Shown in pieces: positions 16,407 through 25,631 of a stretch of 64,000 nucleotides of DNA (the stretch's first letter is position 1; every line of letters begins with the position of its first letter). The position numbers were made by a program, and so were the translations under genes. The notes beneath the pieces were generated by a model. It had not been told where the DNA came from. It ran no database searches and worked only from the letters and a program-made list of their open reading frames with translations. This stretch comes from Nitrospiraceae bacterium (GTDB taxonomy: Bacteria; Nitrospirota; Thermodesulfovibrionia; UBA6902): the NCBI GenBank assembly GCA_003599275.1, contig QZJG01000005.1:27993-91992 (forward strand), read 5' to 3'.

Positions 16407-18360
16407 CTTTGTTGAATTTCAGGACCTTGTAGTTTTCATCGGCGTAGACCGTCCTGAATCTCTCTTTAAGCCTGCCCAGCCATCCAAGAGATGAACGTGC
16501 CTTTTCTTCCCTGTCAATCCATTTATCTTCTTCCGAATTCCGCCTGATTAATACATGTGTCGTATTGCTGTGTCTCAACATTTTCAGCCATTCATTATAA
16601 TGGTCGGCCTTGATATAAGCCACCTTGTTTGAAAAAGCGCTGTTCCATAAAGGGGTCAGAAACAGGGGTTCAAAGGTATGAGCAAGGACGTCGCCGCCTG
16701 ATATGTTTCTGCCAAGCCATATCCAGTATCCATATTCCTGGCGCGCGTGCAGATCGATACTGAATGCGTTGTGCTGCGCAAGGGTGCGTTCATTTGCAGG
16801 CAGATGCATGAACTTCTTGATCTGCAACGGCATAACGCAAGGCGAGTTCGCTGTAAAGGCTGTATAACCGGCAAGCGCCAGGGCGATGATCTTCAACACG
16901 TTTCCTCTTTTACCAAAATAATCGAGCATAAGTCCGAAGGACAATACCCCTGATCCAAAGAGGAAGATAACATATCTCGAATTCCAGTTTCTGGTATGAA
17001 TAAGGAATGTAACAAAAAGTACGGCGCTTACCGAAAGAAAACCGTATCGCCTTTTAACCAGGGCATATACGATGGAAAACAGCAAACCCGGCAGGAACAG
17101 GACAAACCACAGGGGGCCGAAACCGCTTACCCGCGAGTCATAGAAATAATATTCGACCCGTTCCATCCAGACATACAGTATCCTTTTAACGGGCGACAGG
17201 CCTTCAAAGACCGGCGGAAGCGGTTCGATGAATTCCTTGTATAATCCCTTGAAGATTGTAACATTGAATACGGAAACCTCCATGGGATATACAGGGCTGC
17301 CGTAAAGTATCCAGTTTTTGATGTACCAGTAGCCTCCTATTAAAATCGCCGGGACCGCAAAATACAGGAGATAGGGTTTAATGCCCAGGACCGGCCTCCC
17401 CTTTACCATCTCCTGCGCCCAGAAAAAGGCCGACAGCACAATAACAAATAAAGGGCCCGATCCTTTTGCTCCGAGCAATATCCCCGTTGCCAGCCCGGCC
17501 AATAAAACAGGGAGGGAAGAGGGGACCCGGGACTGGCGGGAAGAAGGATTGCTGTGCAAAAGAAAATTGATCGCGGCAAGAAACAGCGCAGACACCGTGA
17601 CATCGATATAGTTTGTCGTGACCTGAAGAATTGTTATGGGCGCGAAGAAGAAAAGCAGGGCCGAATAAATCGCGTTCCTCCCGCTGATATTTATTTTTAC
17701 GGCAATGCCGTAGACTGCAAAGATGCCGATTATGACAAAAAGGAGCTGGCCCAGGTCCGCTATGACGTCAGACCGCAGGAATATTATGTTCCATATAAAA
17801 AGCAGTTCAGCATTCTTCGGAAAAATATTCATAAACTGGGTGATCATCGAGAAGACAGGATTTTCCTGTATGGCGCCGCTCTGGATGATATAGCCCGCCA
17901 TCGGCAGATGATACCAGATCGCGTCCCATGCATAAGAGGGGAAAAGGTATCCCAAAAAGATTGCCCAGCACATAGTTATTGAAAACAGGACGATCAGCAA
18001 AAGCAGTATGAAGTCCTTTTTAATTATGCCGGCAAGGCGTATTGTCCTGTCATTAAGTTCATTCAGGATGCCGCTGACAAATGGTTTGATATTCTCTTCA
18101 TGGCCCATTTTGCCGTGGAATAAAGCGCCGGCCAGGACAACCGATGATATGGAAAGGTTAAGCAGAAACAGGGGAACTGCGTAAAGACTCCTGAACAATA
18201 CACCAAGCAGAAGCTCTGTCAGAATTATCTGCGTTAAACAGAGTACCAGGGCGCCTGTTACTCTGTCGATGAAAGGTAAAATGTCTCTCTTCCTGAAAAG
18301 GAATATGTGCCAGGAGGAAAACAGGAGAAGATTGATACTTATATATGCTGCGGTGTTCAA
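16396..18360 (-). CDS. Polytopic GT-C / GT39-like glycosyltransferase
   Basis: This 654-residue protein has about a dozen hydrophobic helices, then a soluble C-terminal part of about 120 residues. An early periplasmic loop has Y-A-W-D-A-I-W-Y-H-L-P, resembling the acidic active-site loop of GT-C (dolichyl-phosphate-mannose type) enzymes. It probably transfers sugars from a polyprenyl-phosphate donor in the periplasm. Translation starts at TTG directly after the TPR gene stop, so the two are likely coupled. The substrate is unknown. Confidence 0.75.
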   Translation of the reverse strand: MNTAAYISINLLLFSSWHIFLFRKRDILPFIDRVTGALVLCLTQIILTELLLGVLFRSLYAVPLFLLNLSISSVVLAGALFHGKMGHEENIKPFVSGILNELNDRTIRLAGIIKKDFILLLLIVLFSITMCWAIFLGYLFPSYAWDAIWYHLPMAGYIIQSGAIQENPVFSMITQFMNIFPKNAELLFIWNIIFLRSDVIADLGQLLFVIIGIFAVYGIAVKINISGRNAIYSALLFFFAPITILQVTTNYIDVTVSALFLAAINFLLHSNPSSRQSRVPSSLPVLLAGLATGILLGAKGSGPLFVIVLSAFFWAQEMVKGRPVLGIKPYLLYFAVPAILIGGYWYIKNWILYGSPVYPMEVSVFNVTIFKGLYKEFIEPLPPVFEGLSPVKRILYVWMERVEYYFYDSRVSGFGPLWFVLFLPGLLFSIVYALVKRRYGFLSVSAVLFVTFLIHTRNWNSRYVIFLFGSGVLSFGLMLDYFGKRGNVLKIIALALAGYTAFTANSPCVMPLQIKKFMHLPANERTLAQHNAFSIDLHARQEYGYWIWLGRNISGGDVLAHTFEPLFLTPLWNSAFSNKVAYIKADHYNEWLKMLRHSNTTHVLIRRNSEEDKWIDREEKARSSLGWLGRLKERFRTVYADENYKVLKFNKDEG

Positions 18361-18855
18361 TCAGTCAAAACAGTTCCAGAACCTTCTGAAACTGCAGTCC
18401 GTCATTTCATGATAGCGCCTTAACCGGGCTTCAGCCTCGTCCTTCATCCCCATTTTTCCGTAGACTGCCGCGATGTCCCACAACGCATAACGGTGTGAGG
18501 GGTCTTCTTCAAGGACCTTTTGGTATTGTGCCAGGGCTTCTTCATATTGGCCGCTTTCCACGTAAATGGAAGCCATATCATATAATGCATGAACATTTCC
18601 CGGATTTATCTCCAATGCCTTTTTATAGCGGGCCATGGCTTTTTCGTAATCGCGTTTTTCCTTGTAAACATATCCCAGGTCATAATTGGCAAAAGGATGA
18701 CCGGGGAAAATATCGAGGAGTTTTTTGTACGCAACCTCCGCTTTATCGTAATCTTTCCTTTCTTTGTAGGTCAATCCGATCTGGTAATAAGCATATGCGT
18801 CATCCGGATTTGACTTAACGGCCTCTGTGAACTCTTCGACGGCCTTGTCCTGCAA
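18361..18855 (-). CDS. TPR-repeat protein, N-terminus apparently frameshifted
   Basis: Four to five tetratricopeptide repeats are visible (Y-x-x-G-x-x-Y and A-x-x-x-Y-x-x-x-L/A-x-x-x-P patterns), indicating a protein-interaction scaffold. The ORF as given begins at TTG 18855. The same frame stays open upstream for 33 more codons that encode a convincing membrane helix, ending at a TAA next to a nine-A tract (18957-18965 on the plus strand as T). An ATG at 18972-18974 followed by basic residues is one base out of frame with it. Adding one A would give a normal N-terminal signal anchor starting M-K-N-K-K-K. The gene is either frameshifted, misassembled by one base, or expressed by slippage on the A tract. 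Confidence 0.75.
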   Translation of the reverse strand: MQDKAVEEFTEAVKSNPDDAYAYYQIGLTYKERKDYDKAEVAYKKLLDIFPGHPFANYDLGYVYKEKRDYEKAMARYKKALEINPGNVHALYDMASIYVESGQYEEALAQYQKVLEEDPSHRYALWDIAAVYGKMGMKDEAEARLRRYHEMTDCSFRRFWNCFD

Positions 18856-19078
18856 ATTTAAGGTCTGATAAAAGATTGCGAGGAGGGTATGCCTGTTATC
18901 GACAACATAAAAAGATAATATTGCTAAGAGGGAACCCGCTATCAGGGTATAGATAATTTTTTTTTATTCTTCATCTCTGAAAATCTTCAATCTTGTCAGC
19001 CTGAACAGAAATTCCCCAACACATTTCCTGAATAGTCAATTCCTCGCAAACTGTGAAACCATCGCTTGCCCGGTTTGT

Positions 19079-20062
19079 TTAGTGCACGTAGACCACGGCC
19101 AAACCGAAGGTTTCTCCCAGGGCGCTGTTTTTTGTCTTGAACTCGCCAACACCCGACAGGTCCCTGTTGTATGAAACTACCGTCTGCCATTTAGGAGTTA
19201 TGTTAAACTGAAGCCCTGCGTAGGCATTCAAACTGGACGACTCAAGCGCAAGGGTATCCTGGATAAGCGCCCCCTCGGCATGATTGTTGGCTGCTGTTCC
19301 TGTTTCGAAGCTTTTCGTTATAAGCTCATTTGAAACCTCTGCGTTTCCAAGTGCCTTTGTCCATGCCACATACGCCACTGCTGATAACCAGGACGTGAGG
19401 GGATAACCGCCACCGAAGGAAACCTTGAGCTGATCGGATGGCTTAAATGTGACCGGGTCAAACTTTTCGTTTTCAAATCTGTACTTATATCCTGTATTAA
19501 GCCATGCATATCCTTTGCCGAAACCCCTTCCTAACAGGATCGCCAAAGTCGCGTCGTACTGGCCGTCCCCCAAACTTAAATCCTCAAGCGGGTGGCCGTA
19601 GTGATATGCTTCAGGGATCTTTACTTCCCCCTGTAGAGACATCAGTGCCCCGGAACCTAACAGGTTTTGAACAAGATTATATCTCAGGCCCAGGTTAATA
19701 TCGCCTATTCCGTTTGGTCCGTCTTCTCCTGCAAACTTCATGGTATCATTGGAACGCTGCCGGTCATACGGCACCGACCCATAGACAGTGAGTGTATCGA
19801 TAATCCCATATTCTCCGTAATACGTCACCTTGCTCGATGTAAACTCTTCTTCTTCGTTCCTGAAGACCCTTGAATGTGTATTGACTATCTCATCGCTCGC
19901 GTTCCTCTCGATAGTCGTGAATTTCTTTGTCGTCTTGTAATAACTCAAAGTAAGCTGATTGTAAGAATGGCCCTTTGCCTGCGTCCATGCAGAAAAAGCC
20001 TCGCCGGAAAGAAAAATGCATACCGCCAACATCAGAAACATCGTAAAGATATTTTTCCTCAT
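19079..20062 (-). CDS. Predicted outer-membrane beta-barrel protein
   Basis: A cleavable signal peptide (about 1-24, ending A-F-S-A) is followed by alternating hydrophobic/polar strands with many aromatic residues and a C-terminal aromatic-ended strand (V-V-Y-V-H). The V-Y-G-S-V-P-Y and G-I-G-D-I-N-L-G-L-R-Y segments resemble a group of barrels annotated as phenol-degradation-type or transporter proteins. Function is not determined. It lies 62 bases downstream of a cellulose-synthase-like gene and may be an export pore or an unrelated barrel. Confidence 0.7.
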   Translation of the reverse strand: MRKNIFTMFLMLAVCIFLSGEAFSAWTQAKGHSYNQLTLSYYKTTKKFTTIERNASDEIVNTHSRVFRNEEEEFTSSKVTYYGEYGIIDTLTVYGSVPYDRQRSNDTMKFAGEDGPNGIGDINLGLRYNLVQNLLGSGALMSLQGEVKIPEAYHYGHPLEDLSLGDGQYDATLAILLGRGFGKGYAWLNTGYKYRFENEKFDPVTFKPSDQLKVSFGGGYPLTSWLSAVAYVAWTKALGNAEVSNELITKSFETGTAANNHAEGALIQDTLALESSSLNAYAGLQFNITPKWQTVVSYNRDLSGVGEFKTKNSALGETFGLAVVYVH

Positions 20063-20124
20063 AACATTTTGCTCCTTTGAAGTGGAATTTATTTACTAAG
20101 GTACAACAACCCTTCACCAACAGA

Positions 20125-21690
20125 CTAAGCAGCAATTACATCTTCAGTATTTCGCCTGGAAATCAGATGGCGTACAAGACGGTTTGAAATCAACCGTCCT
20201 AATATTACTTGATAAAGCGACAAAAAAGCAACATAGAAATAACCTACCTGGAAAATCATAAGGAAAGGAATAGACACGTAAACTCTGTTTATAAAAGCAA
20301 AGTAAATATTGAATGTAAAATATATCCCCAGGAGCAATTCAAGAATTACCAGCAAGTTGATCTCTCCCCTGTATTTCTTGCCGAACCACCGGTCCCTCTT
20401 CTTTTCAATCATGTATTTCGGCGTCCGTTTGAATTCGGTCTTTTTGTTGAACAGCGCCTCAAGCACCGCCTTTGAATTATTTACGGTGAGACCTATCCCG
20501 AGAGACATCAGCATGGGCATATAAACCAGTCTTGATTTCCAGTCTTTATAAGCTTCTTTCTGGGAGCACAGATAAAAAAATGATATGCCGGTCGTCGCCA
20601 CAAGCAAAAAAGGCACGTCTGCCACAAGCATCTGGAACCATCCGATGTTTATCCTCGCAACCATGGACGGATACATCAATACCGAGAGCAGCAACATGAG
20701 CAGATACGACATATTGTTTGTCAAATGGAAAAAAGCCTCCACTTTCACCTTTAGCGGGAGGTCGCTCTTTATGATCTGCGGGAGCAATTTCTTTGCCGTC
20801 TGTATCGAGCCCTTGGCCCACCTGTTCTGCTGGCTCTTGAACGCGTTGACATCAACGGGGATTTCCGAGGGAGAAGTTTCATCCTTCAGAAAAATAAATT
20901 TCCATCCTTTAAGCTGCGATCTGTAGCTCAGATCGAGGTCTTCCGTAAGGGTGTCATGCTGCCAGCCTCCTGCCGATTCTATGGCTTCCCTTCTCCAGAC
21001 GCCTGCTGTCCCGTTGAAGTTGAAAAACCGCCCGGACCAGTTCCTCGCGGTGTGCTCTATGACGAAATGTCCGTCAAGCATAATGGCCTGAATTTTGGTC
21101 AGGAATGAATAGTCCCTGTTCAGATACGACCATCTCGTCTGTACCATGCCGACGGATTTGTCGGCAAAATAATGAATGGTCTTTTGCAACACGGCAGCCT
21201 GGGGCACGAAATCAGCGTCAAACACCGCAACCAGTTCGCCTTTGGCAGTCCTGAGTCCATGCTCAAGAGCGCCGCTTTTAAATCCTTCCCTGCTGCCGCG
21301 ATGGATGTAATGAATATCGTGTCCTTTCTTCCGGAACTCATCTACGCATTCCCTGGCGACGACCGTTGTTTCATCCGTAGAATCGTCAAGCACCTGTATA
21401 TCAAGAAGCTCCCCGGGATATTCAATTTCACAGGAAGCGGCAATCAGTCGCCTGACAACATACATCTCGTTATATATGGGGAGCTGAATGGTAACGCGGG
21501 GGAGCTTGTCCAGCTTTCCCTTGAGCTGAGGTCTGTCTTTCCGGTGCCTGTAATAAAGATATACCATGTAATAGCGGTGGGATGCGTAAATAAAAACCGT
21601 TATCAGGACGAGAAAATATATTATTAAAAATAAATAAAGCAGCATATGAGCAACCCCTGTAAAATGATAGAAAAATTTATGAAGAGCCAT
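20125..21690 (-). CDS. Cellulose synthase-like processive glycosyltransferase (GT2)
   Basis: An N-terminal membrane helix (about 12-35) leads to a GT2 domain with all hallmarks: D-D-S-T, F-D-A-D-F, T-E-D-L-D-L and Q-Q-N-R-W. Four or five C-terminal helices then form a channel. This set of motifs is that of processive or ceramide-glucosyltransferase-like enzymes that polymerise sugars across the inner membrane. No PilZ domain is visible. I chose ATG at 21690; TTG at 21714 would add eight residues. With the nearby GT-C, GT2 and TPR genes it suggests a surface polysaccharide locus. Confidence 0.88.
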   Translation of the reverse strand: MALHKFFYHFTGVAHMLLYLFLIIYFLVLITVFIYASHRYYMVYLYYRHRKDRPQLKGKLDKLPRVTIQLPIYNEMYVVRRLIAASCEIEYPGELLDIQVLDDSTDETTVVARECVDEFRKKGHDIHYIHRGSREGFKSGALEHGLRTAKGELVAVFDADFVPQAAVLQKTIHYFADKSVGMVQTRWSYLNRDYSFLTKIQAIMLDGHFVIEHTARNWSGRFFNFNGTAGVWRREAIESAGGWQHDTLTEDLDLSYRSQLKGWKFIFLKDETSPSEIPVDVNAFKSQQNRWAKGSIQTAKKLLPQIIKSDLPLKVKVEAFFHLTNNMSYLLMLLLSVLMYPSMVARINIGWFQMLVADVPFLLVATTGISFFYLCSQKEAYKDWKSRLVYMPMLMSLGIGLTVNNSKAVLEALFNKKTEFKRTPKYMIEKKRDRWFGKKYRGEINLLVILELLLGIYFTFNIYFAFINRVYVSIPFLMIFQVGYFYVAFLSLYQVILGRLISNRLVRHLISRRNTEDVIAA

Positions 21691-21773
21691 TATAACACAC
21701 AGCAAATCCTGCAAGCAAACAAAATTTCATGAGAATTGTAACCCCTCAGTTACGGGTGCAATGCTGCCGAAGT

Positions 21774-21888
21774 TGTCATTCCCGCAAGCCCCTCGCTTCG
21801 TCATTGCGAAGCAATCTCTTTTTATCGCTCGGATAAACTCCGCAATCTCAAAGAAGATTGCCTCGGTCGTATCGACCTCGCAATGACA
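21774..21888. repeat. MITE-like TGTCATT...CAATGACA element, inverted relative to 15371-15554
   Basis: Read on the minus strand, this element matches the core of the 15405-15538 element over about 80 bases, including AGATTGCGGAGTTTATCC, CGATAAAAAGAGATTGCTTCG and AATGACGAAGCGAGGG. The outer arms differ. The two copies lie in opposite orientation and flank the glycan locus. Confidence 0.8.
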
Positions 21889-21942
21889 GGGAATTCAAGC
21901 GTTACAGCTCCATGTCTATTTCAGTGTCTTGTAATCAACTAC

Positions 21943-21972
21943 TTGCTTTTAAAACATATGTGACCATATATT
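21943..21972 (+). promoter_or_regulatory. Putative promoter/operator of the ArsR-type regulator
   Basis: TTGCTT (21943-21948) and TATATT (21967-21972) are 18 bases apart. The AT-rich block ACATATGTGACCATATAT between them could be an ArsR-type operator. The predicted start lies at the ATG 21978, so the mRNA may be leaderless. This is tentative. Confidence 0.35.
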
Positions 21973-21977
21973 AATAC

Positions 21978-22313
21978 ATGGAACAATGGTCGGGCGAATA
22001 CCCTGCTGATATGTCTCCTTTAAACTGGACCGTAATACTGAAGGCCCTCGCCGATAAAAACCGTTTACAGATCATCCACGAGCTCTTAAAGCATGAAGCT
22101 ACCGTCAATGAATTATCAGATGCCCTCAATCTGAAGGTATACAATATGTCCAAACATCTTAAAGTCCTCGAGGCAAGCGGATTGCTTCAGAAAAGGAAAA
22201 ACGGCAGCCGAAGAATATACAATATTACAGAGCAGCTCATGTCCCGCCTGTCCGAAGACAGGCAGGTCCTGGATCTGGGTTGCTGCAAATTCATATTCGT
22301 TTCGGAGAAGTAA
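21978..22313 (+). CDS. ArsR/SmtB-family winged-helix regulator
   Basis: The 111-residue protein has the A-L-A-D-K-N-R-L-Q-I-I-H-E-L-L start of ArsR proteins and the recognition helix region T-V-N-E-L-S-D-A-L-N-L. A C-terminal pair of cysteines lies in L-G-C-C-K-F, and no C-V-C metal motif lies in the recognition helix. The Cys pair may sense a metal, sulfur species or redox state. It is 18 bases upstream of the fused molybdenum oxidoreductase and probably regulates it. An internal ATG at residue 12 (22011) is another possible start. Arsenic specificity is not supported. Confidence 0.85.
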   Translation: MEQWSGEYPADMSPLNWTVILKALADKNRLQIIHELLKHEATVNELSDALNLKVYNMSKHLKVLEASGLLQKRKNGSRRIYNITEQLMSRLSEDRQVLDLGCCKFIFVSEK

Positions 22314-22331
22314 CCTTATTTCCGGGGAATC

Positions 22332-25300
22332 ATGGCAAGGCATCAAAAACGATACGGAATGCTGGTCAACCTTGACAGGTGCGTAGGATGCTATGCATGT
22401 CAGGTGACGTGCAAGGCAGAGTATGACATCCCCTTCGGCGCTTTCCGCTGCAAGGTCGAAACATACCGGTCCGGCTGCTATCCGGATATTACAAAAATTT
22501 TCATCCCAAGGTTTTGCAACCACTGCGACAATGCCCCATGCATCGAGGAATGCAAAGAAGACGCCCTCTTCAAGAATGAGGACGGCGTCGTCATTTTAAA
22601 AAGTGATAAATGCGTGGGCTGCCGGATGTGCCGGGACAAATGTCCCTATAAGGCAATCGATATAAGTCCGGTCACAGGGCAGGCGGAGAAATGCGACTTT
22701 TGCCATGGAAGGACAATAAATGGTCTCTTGCCTGTCTGTGTCCAAAGTTGCATGGGGAAGGCGCTTTTGTTCGGCGATATCAATGACCCGAAAAGCGATA
22801 TCTCCCTTGAAATGGCAAAATCCGGCCTGAAGATTTTAAATCCCGAATACGGCACTAATCCATCTATTTTTTATGCATACAAGGGAGATGCCGGCAGCAC
22901 GCCGTTAAAGGATTATGCACCCGTGGCCGGACGTTCAACGCGCCGCATAAAGGTCAAACACGACGGACAGGAGGGGGTGGCGGGAAAATTAATATATACG
23001 TCCGACGTCATGTGCCCTTCCGAATGCGGCATAGCCGTACTTGTGCAAGACGGCGTCGCAAAAAAAATTTACGGTAATCCCCACACCCTTGTGAATAACG
23101 GCGCATTTTGCGCAAAGGGCGCTGCGGGGCTGCAACTTACCTATTCCCCTCACAGGATCAAGACCCCTCTCATGAGGACAGGAGAAAGAGGGGAAGATAA
23201 ATGGAAAGAGATAACATGGGAGGAGGCATCCGACCATATAGCAAAAAAACTGATCGGGATAAAAAACAGATACGGGCCGGAATCGGTATTCCTCGACTGC
23301 GGCGATGTTACGGACAGAGAGGCATACTACAGGCTCTTTCACGCCTTCGGCACGCCGAATACATACAATCACGGAAGCGTGTGCGACACAAACCGCAAAT
23401 GGGGACAATTCATCATGACGGGAGACGAAAGGCCCCTTCCCGATGTCCAGAGACCTCTCCTGACAAGGGACGACAACAATGAGCTTCATCTTCATAACAG
23501 GCATGACGCCAGACTTATTTTAAACATCGGCGTCAACCCCTTTGTGGCGACGAGATTCAATTACATGTCGAAAGGGATAACGGCCGCCAGGCAGGAGAAC
23601 GGGTGCATCTACATTGTCATTGACCCTGCATACACAAATTCAGCCGCTCACGCCGACATATGGCTCCCAATATTGCCGGGGACGGACACCGCGCTTCTCG
23701 CGGGGATGCTTTATTACATTGTTCAGAATGACGCGGAACACAAATATATCGACCATGATTTCATAAAAAATTACACAGCCGGATGGGAGGAATTCAAAGA
23801 AGCGTTTTTCTCACACACGGAAGCAACGGACCCGTCGAACGGCCTGCATTTTTTCACTCTCGAATGGACCGCGGAGAAGACCGGCATTTCAATAGAGAAC
23901 ATCATGAAGATATCTCACATGTTCGGCGCCACAAAACCGGCGTCGATCGAGATAGGGATGCACGGCACGGCGCACCACACAAACGGCGACGTGGCCTCCA
24001 TCCTCATGACCGCACTGTGCCTTATAACAGGCAACATGGACGTCCCCGGCGGACTTGTATTCACAGATTCGCAAAAACCCAAAAAAGGCGACAGGACAAT
24101 CGGGAAAGATTTTCTTGAGAAAATGGCCGATAGAAATATAAACGGCAGCAGCGTCAACGGCAGACTGACGGAGCTCAACAAGGACCTTTCCGGAGATTAT
24201 CCCGCTGCATGGAAAGGGGTGTTAGCAGACCTGCCTCAAAAAATAAGGGACGGGATAAAGCTTAAACACGGTGCGTTCAAAGATTATTCCTATCCGGTAA
24301 AGGCCTTTATAACGAGGGCAGGCAATCCGGTAATCACGGCGGGCAGCACCCCCGACTGGATTGATGCATTGACATTGAAAGCCAACCCCCTTTTGCCGGC
24401 TTTCAACAATGAAGAGGCAGGAGGGCTTTTAAATGAATACCAGCTTGAGCTGATGGTGTTCATCGACACGCACATCACCGAGACCGGGAAGTATGCGGAC
24501 ATAATCCTTCCGGAAGCGGGCTTTCTCGAAAGGATGGGAACGAGCGATGTCTATACCATGAGTCCCGAAATTGCGATCAGGGACCAGGTCATCAGGCCGC
24601 TTTATGCGTCCAGGACACCTTTTGATATTATGCTGGCCCTTTCCGACGCATTAACAAAAAACGGCGACCCTGATATAAGGACGGAAGATTTCAGGGGAAG
24701 GTATGAAAACGAAGAGGCCTTCATAAACGAGATATTAGCCGAAGCCCCTGGATTCAGCAATATCGGCGGACCGCTTCCATATCCCGATCTCCCTGAAGGA
24801 TGTTTGATAATCGGGACGCCCGACAATCCATCGGCTGTATGGGGGAAAAAGGTCATAAAGCAGGGCGAAGCCCTTACCGTCGACTGGCTGAGAAGGCATA
24901 ACGGCGTCGCGGTCTGGCCTGCAAGTTATTTCAGATACAAAAAATCCGATGGCTCTCCGTCCGGCATATATCCGAAAACAGCTTCAAGAAAATTCGAGTT
25001 TAAATTCGGCCGCCTCGAAGCCCTGAATAAAAAGTCAGGGACGGATTTCCCGTCCACCTTTTACTGGACGGACTGCAAATGGGACCCGAAAAACCCTTTA
25101 TACAGGGACGCGAACAAAGAATACCCTTTTCAGTTGATAACCGGCAGGGTACATCATGCAATGACAATGACTGTGGTATGTCCTTACCTTGCAGAAACAG
25201 AGACCGAATGCATGCAAAGACTCAACGAAGAATTCAGGTCCGGCGAAACTCATTTTGCCGCAGGCTCGGTCTCGGTCCCGGTTTTCGCAATTAACAAATC

Positions 25301-25589
25301 CGACGGCGAAAAACTCGGCGTCAATACCGGCGACATTGTAATTCTCGAAACCCCGTTGAAGAAACGGGTCAGAGGCAAGGTATATCTTACGGAAGAAATC
25401 ATGCCGGGCGTCATTAAAACCGCCTTTGGACCCGGGGGACAAAAAGCGTCGGGGATCGGCTTTATGAATTGCGTTGCCGGATACACCCCGAATATAAATG
25501 AATGCTTTGACCCTGAAAACATTTCCCGTTTCACCGGGATGCCGGGATTCGGGGATGTAATGGTCAGAGTCATCAAAGAGACCCCGTAA
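22332..25589 (+). CDS. Fused four-cluster ferredoxin / molybdopterin oxidoreductase (DMSO reductase superfamily)
   Basis: Residues 1 to about 165 are a DmsB/PsrB/NrfC-type electron-transfer subunit with four Cys quartets (C-V-G-C-Y-A-C-Q-V-T-C; C-N-H-C..C..C; C-V-G-C-R-M-C-R-D-K-C-P; C-D-F-C..C..C). From about residue 217 to the end it is a PsrA/PhsA/TtrA-like catalytic subunit. The probable Mo ligand is Cys351 in H-G-S-V-C-D, and the C-terminal dinucleotide-binding domain ends the protein. The N-terminal cluster motif of the catalytic part reads D-x2-C-x3-C...F-C-A-K-G (Asp225, Cys228, Cys232, Cys260), so the first Cys is Asp. No Tat signal and no NrfD-type membrane anchor gene is present, which suggests a cytoplasmic soluble enzyme. 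The substrate (sulfur, arsenic or other oxyanion) cannot be told. Confidence 0.85.
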   Translation: MARHQKRYGMLVNLDRCVGCYACQVTCKAEYDIPFGAFRCKVETYRSGCYPDITKIFIPRFCNHCDNAPCIEECKEDALFKNEDGVVILKSDKCVGCRMCRDKCPYKAIDISPVTGQAEKCDFCHGRTINGLLPVCVQSCMGKALLFGDINDPKSDISLEMAKSGLKILNPEYGTNPSIFYAYKGDAGSTPLKDYAPVAGRSTRRIKVKHDGQEGVAGKLIYTSDVMCPSECGIAVLVQDGVAKKIYGNPHTLVNNGAFCAKGAAGLQLTYSPHRIKTPLMRTGERGEDKWKEITWEEASDHIAKKLIGIKNRYGPESVFLDCGDVTDREAYYRLFHAFGTPNTYNHGSVCDTNRKWGQFIMTGDERPLPDVQRPLLTRDDNNELHLHNRHDARLILNIGVNPFVATRFNYMSKGITAARQENGCIYIVIDPAYTNSAAHADIWLPILPGTDTALLAGMLYYIVQNDAEHKYIDHDFIKNYTAGWEEFKEAFFSHTEATDPSNGLHFFTLEWTAEKTGISIENIMKISHMFGATKPASIEIGMHGTAHHTNGDVASILMTALCLITGNMDVPGGLVFTDSQKPKKGDRTIGKDFLEKMADRNINGSSVNGRLTELNKDLSGDYPAAWKGVLADLPQKIRDGIKLKHGAFKDYSYPVKAFITRAGNPVITAGSTPDWIDALTLKANPLLPAFNNEEAGGLLNEYQLELMVFIDTHITETGKYADIILPEAGFLERMGTSDVYTMSPEIAIRDQVIRPLYASRTPFDIMLALSDALTKNGDPDIRTEDFRGRYENEEAFINEILAEAPGFSNIGGPLPYPDLPEGCLIIGTPDNPSAVWGKKVIKQGEALTVDWLRRHNGVAVWPASYFRYKKSDGSPSGIYPKTASRKFEFKFGRLEALNKKSGTDFPSTFYWTDCKWDPKNPLYRDANKEYPFQLITGRVHHAMTMTVVCPYLAETETECMQRLNEEFRSGETHFAAGSVSVPVFAINKSDGEKLGVNTGDIVILETPLKKRVRGKVYLTEEIMPGVIKTAFGPGGQKASGIGFMNCVAGYTPNINECFDPENISRFTGMPGFGDVMVRVIKETP

Positions 25590-25631
25590 CCCTTGAAAAA
25601 ACCGGATACAATTGCTAAATTAACTTCCACC

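Noticed and set aside
21978..25589. Arsenate reductase (ArrA) or arsenite oxidase operon
   Set aside because: Only the ArsR-type neighbour suggests arsenic. The catalytic subunit lacks features I could tie to ArrA or ArxA, and no ars genes are present.
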